Assembly (NCBI GenBank): GCA_037388885.1
Contig: JARRJS010000002.1
Location: 1-64,000 of the forward strand
Direction of reading: 5' to 3'
Source of the DNA: JARRJS01 sp037388885
GTDB lineage: Bacteria > Gemmatimonadota > Gemmatimonadetes > Longimicrobiales > RSA9
Length of the DNA stretch: 64,000 nt
Shown in pieces: positions 62,462 through 64,000 of the stretch. A program made the position numbers and the translations under genes. Each line of letters starts with the position of its first letter. Position 1 is the first letter of the stretch. The notes beneath the pieces were generated by a model. That model made no database searches. It was not told where the DNA came from and saw only the letters and a program-made list of their open reading frames with translations.

Positions 62462-64000
62462 ATGAGCGTAGACACGGTGTACGATCAGCGAACGGGGTTC
62501 CGGAACCAGGAGCTGACGGACTGGAGTCATCCGGAGAACCGGCGCGCGATGGAAGAGGCGCTGGAGAAGGTCCGGAGCGAGTTGGGCGGGACGCTGCCGT
62601 TGATCATCGGGGCGGATCGGATCATGGACGGTGCGGTGGGGGCGTCGGTGGACCCGGCGGATCCGACGCAGGTGGTGGGTCGTTTCGTGCAGGGTACGGC
62701 CGAGCATGCGGACCGTGCGCTGGCGGCAGCGACGGAGACGTTCGAGACGTGGAAGCGGGTGGATCACGAGGAGCGGGCGGAGTACCTGTTCAAGGCGGGT
62801 GAAGCGCTGTTGCGCCACCGTCTGGAGCTTGCGGCGTGGATGGTGTACGAGGTGAGCAAGAGCTGGACGGAGGCGGATGCGGACGTGGCGGAGTTGATCG
62901 ACTTCGCGAACTACTATGCGCACCAGATGCTGCGCATCGGGGGTCGCCAGGAGGTGTATCCGTATCCGGGCGAGGACAACGAGGTGCGCTACATCCCGTT
63001 GGGGGTGACAGTGGTGATCCCGCCGTGGAATTTCCCGTCGGCGATCATGGGTGGGATGACTCTCGCGGCGATCGTGGCGGGCAATACGGTGGTGCTGAAG
63101 CCGGCATCGACAGCGCCGGTGATTGCGGCGAAGTTCGCGGAACTGATGATGAGCGACGAGGTCGGCCTGCCGGCGGGCGTGCTGAACTTCCTGCCGGGTC
63201 CGGGCAGCAAGATCGGCGACAAGCTGGTGGATGACCCCCGCACGCGCATGATTGCGTTCACGGGCTCGAAGGAGGTGGGCATCCGCATATTCGAGCGGGC
63301 GTCCAAGGTGCACCCGGGCCAGAAGTGGCTGAAGCGCACGATCCTGGAGATGGGCGGCAAAGACGCGCTGGTGGTGGACGAGACGGCGGACCTGGACCTC
63401 GCGGCGGACGCCCTCGTGGCGAGCGCCTACGGGTTCCAGGGCCAGAAGTGCTCGGCCTGTTCGCGCGCCATCGTCGTGGACGAGGTCTATGACGACGTGG
63501 TCGAGAAGGTGGTGGAGCGGGCGAAGAAGATCCGCATGGGGGACCCGTCGGATCCCGATATCTACATGGGCGCGGTCATCGATGAGGCCGCCCGGAACAA
63601 GATCAAGCAGTACATCGAGATCGGGAAGCAGGAAGGCGAGATAGTGCTGGGCGGCGGCGTCCGGGAGGAGGGCGGCTATTTCGTCGAGCCCACCATCATC
63701 AAGGACGTGGACCGGAACGCGCGCATCGCGCAGGAAGAGATCTTCGGGCCGGTGCTGGTGATCATCCGGGCGAAGGACTTCGACGACGCGCTGGATATTG
63801 CGAACGACACGGAGTACGGCCTGACCGGCGGCGTTTGCTCCGCGAGCCGCTCCCGGCTGGAGCGGGCACGCCACGAGTTCCACGTGGGCAACCTGTACTT
63901 CAACCGCAAGATCACGGGCGCCCTGGTGGGCGTGCAGCCGTTCGGCGGCTTCAACATGTCCGGCACGGATTCGAAGGCTGGCGGGCAGGATTACCTGCTG
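62462..64000 (+). CDS. pruA: L-glutamate gamma-semialdehyde (P5C) dehydrogenase, 3' end beyond window
   Basis: Oxidises the proline-catabolic semialdehyde to glutamate. 513 residues are present, with no stop before the window edge; family length (about 515-520) says only a few residues are missing. Aldehyde dehydrogenase motifs: VIPPWNFPSAI, GSKEVGIR, catalytic E296 in LEMGGKDA and catalytic C330 in GQKCSACSR, then EEIFGPVLVI. The sequence matches the stand-alone Thermus/Bacillus RocA group rather than bifunctional PutA. Confidence 0.93.
   Translation, partial: MSVDTVYDQRTGFRNQELTDWSHPENRRAMEEALEKVRSELGGTLPLIIGADRIMDGAVGASVDPADPTQVVGRFVQGTAEHADRALAAATETFETWKRVDHEERAEYLFKAGEALLRHRLELAAWMVYEVSKSWTEADADVAELIDFANYYAHQMLRIGGRQEVYPYPGEDNEVRYIPLGVTVVIPPWNFPSAIMGGMTLAAIVAGNTVVLKPASTAPVIAAKFAELMMSDEVGLPAGVLNFLPGPGSKIGDKLVDDPRTRMIAFTGSKEVGIRIFERASKVHPGQKWLKRTILEMGGKDALVVDETADLDLAADALVASAYGFQGQKCSACSRAIVVDEVYDDVVEKVVERAKKIRMGDPSDPDIYMGAVIDEAARNKIKQYIEIGKQEGEIVLGGGVREEGGYFVEPTIIKDVDRNARIAQEEIFGPVLVIIRAKDFDDALDIANDTEYGLTGGVCSASRSRLERARHEFHVGNLYFNRKITGALVGVQPFGGFNMSGTDSKAGGQDYLL

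Noticed and set aside
1..64000. tRNA, rRNA, CRISPR, prophage or insertion sequence
   Set aside because: No T-arm-like GGTTCGAATCC blocks with matching acceptor ends, no regular spaced repeats, and no transposase or phage proteins were seen.

Overview
The window is one GC-rich (roughly two thirds G+C by eye), densely packed bacterial chromosome segment. It contains about 58 protein genes (one partial at the right edge, one clearly broken). I found no rRNA, tRNA, insertion sequence, prophage or CRISPR array. Cell envelope genes (Lol-type lipoproteins, an outer-membrane barrel, SurA-like chaperones, FtsEX-EnvC, DacB, a lytic transglycosylase) indicate a diderm. Several small or uncharacterised proteins (the 73-residue protein at 11461, the pair of related proteins at 31934 and 54405, the stand-alone AsnC-type domain at 11153) resemble what I remember of Gemmatimonadota. 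I infer a member of that phylum, but this rests on family recall and not on a search.

Layout. 1-5.5 kb (minus strand): a tungstate/molybdate unit (BON-like protein, TupA, TupB, TupC), then MobA and an ETF:quinone oxidoreductase. 5.5-15.4 kb: a beta-barrel and an SH3-repeat protein, divergently transcribed; nicotinate phosphoribosyltransferase; two transporters; a plus-strand run of small proteins ending in a class V aminotransferase; then DacB and AcpS, divergent. 15.4-21.6 kb: an ANTAR response regulator and histidine kinase whose junction looks damaged; glutamine synthetase and an M14 peptidase; a Fur-family regulator divergent from a receiver-like protein; a DksA-type protein. 21.9-28.3 kb: acetyl-CoA synthetase; EgtD (ergothioneine pathway); an OpuC/EgtUV-like ABC importer whose ATPase is frameshifted; a hexapeptide acyltransferase. 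28.7-34.2 kb: GuaB behind a promoter and attenuator-like hairpin; a bacterial eRF1-like protein; an uncharacterised protein; a lytic transglycosylase; MoaC. 34.4-48.3 kb: a long minus-strand run in transcription order DUF58, BatA-like, Mfd, two parvulin PPIases, PdxA, FtsE, FtsX, EnvC, HolB, with many start/stop overlaps. 48.5-64 kb: LepA; a four-gene run of ROK kinase, PfkB-like kinase, STAS+GHKL ATPase and STAS-like+winged-helix protein; a second copy of the uncharacterised family; a GDP-mannose type NTP-transferase/phosphomannomutase fusion with a Cys/Met PLP enzyme, a penicillin-acylase family hydrolase and a YpdA-like reductase; and the start of 1-pyrroline-5-carboxylate dehydrogenase.

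Functional links. Tungstate import, MobA and MoaC belong to molybdopterin metabolism. FtsE-FtsX-EnvC form a complete divisome hydrolase-activation module in one transcription unit. EgtD and YpdA suggest two low-molecular-weight thiol systems. The kinase-kinase-STAS/ATPase-STAS/HTH run is the best candidate here for an undescribed regulatory system: it pairs sugar phosphorylation genes with what looks like a partner-switching module. Two short, out-of-frame deletions (near 16,145 and 25,718) break otherwise normal signalling and ABC genes and should be checked against reads.
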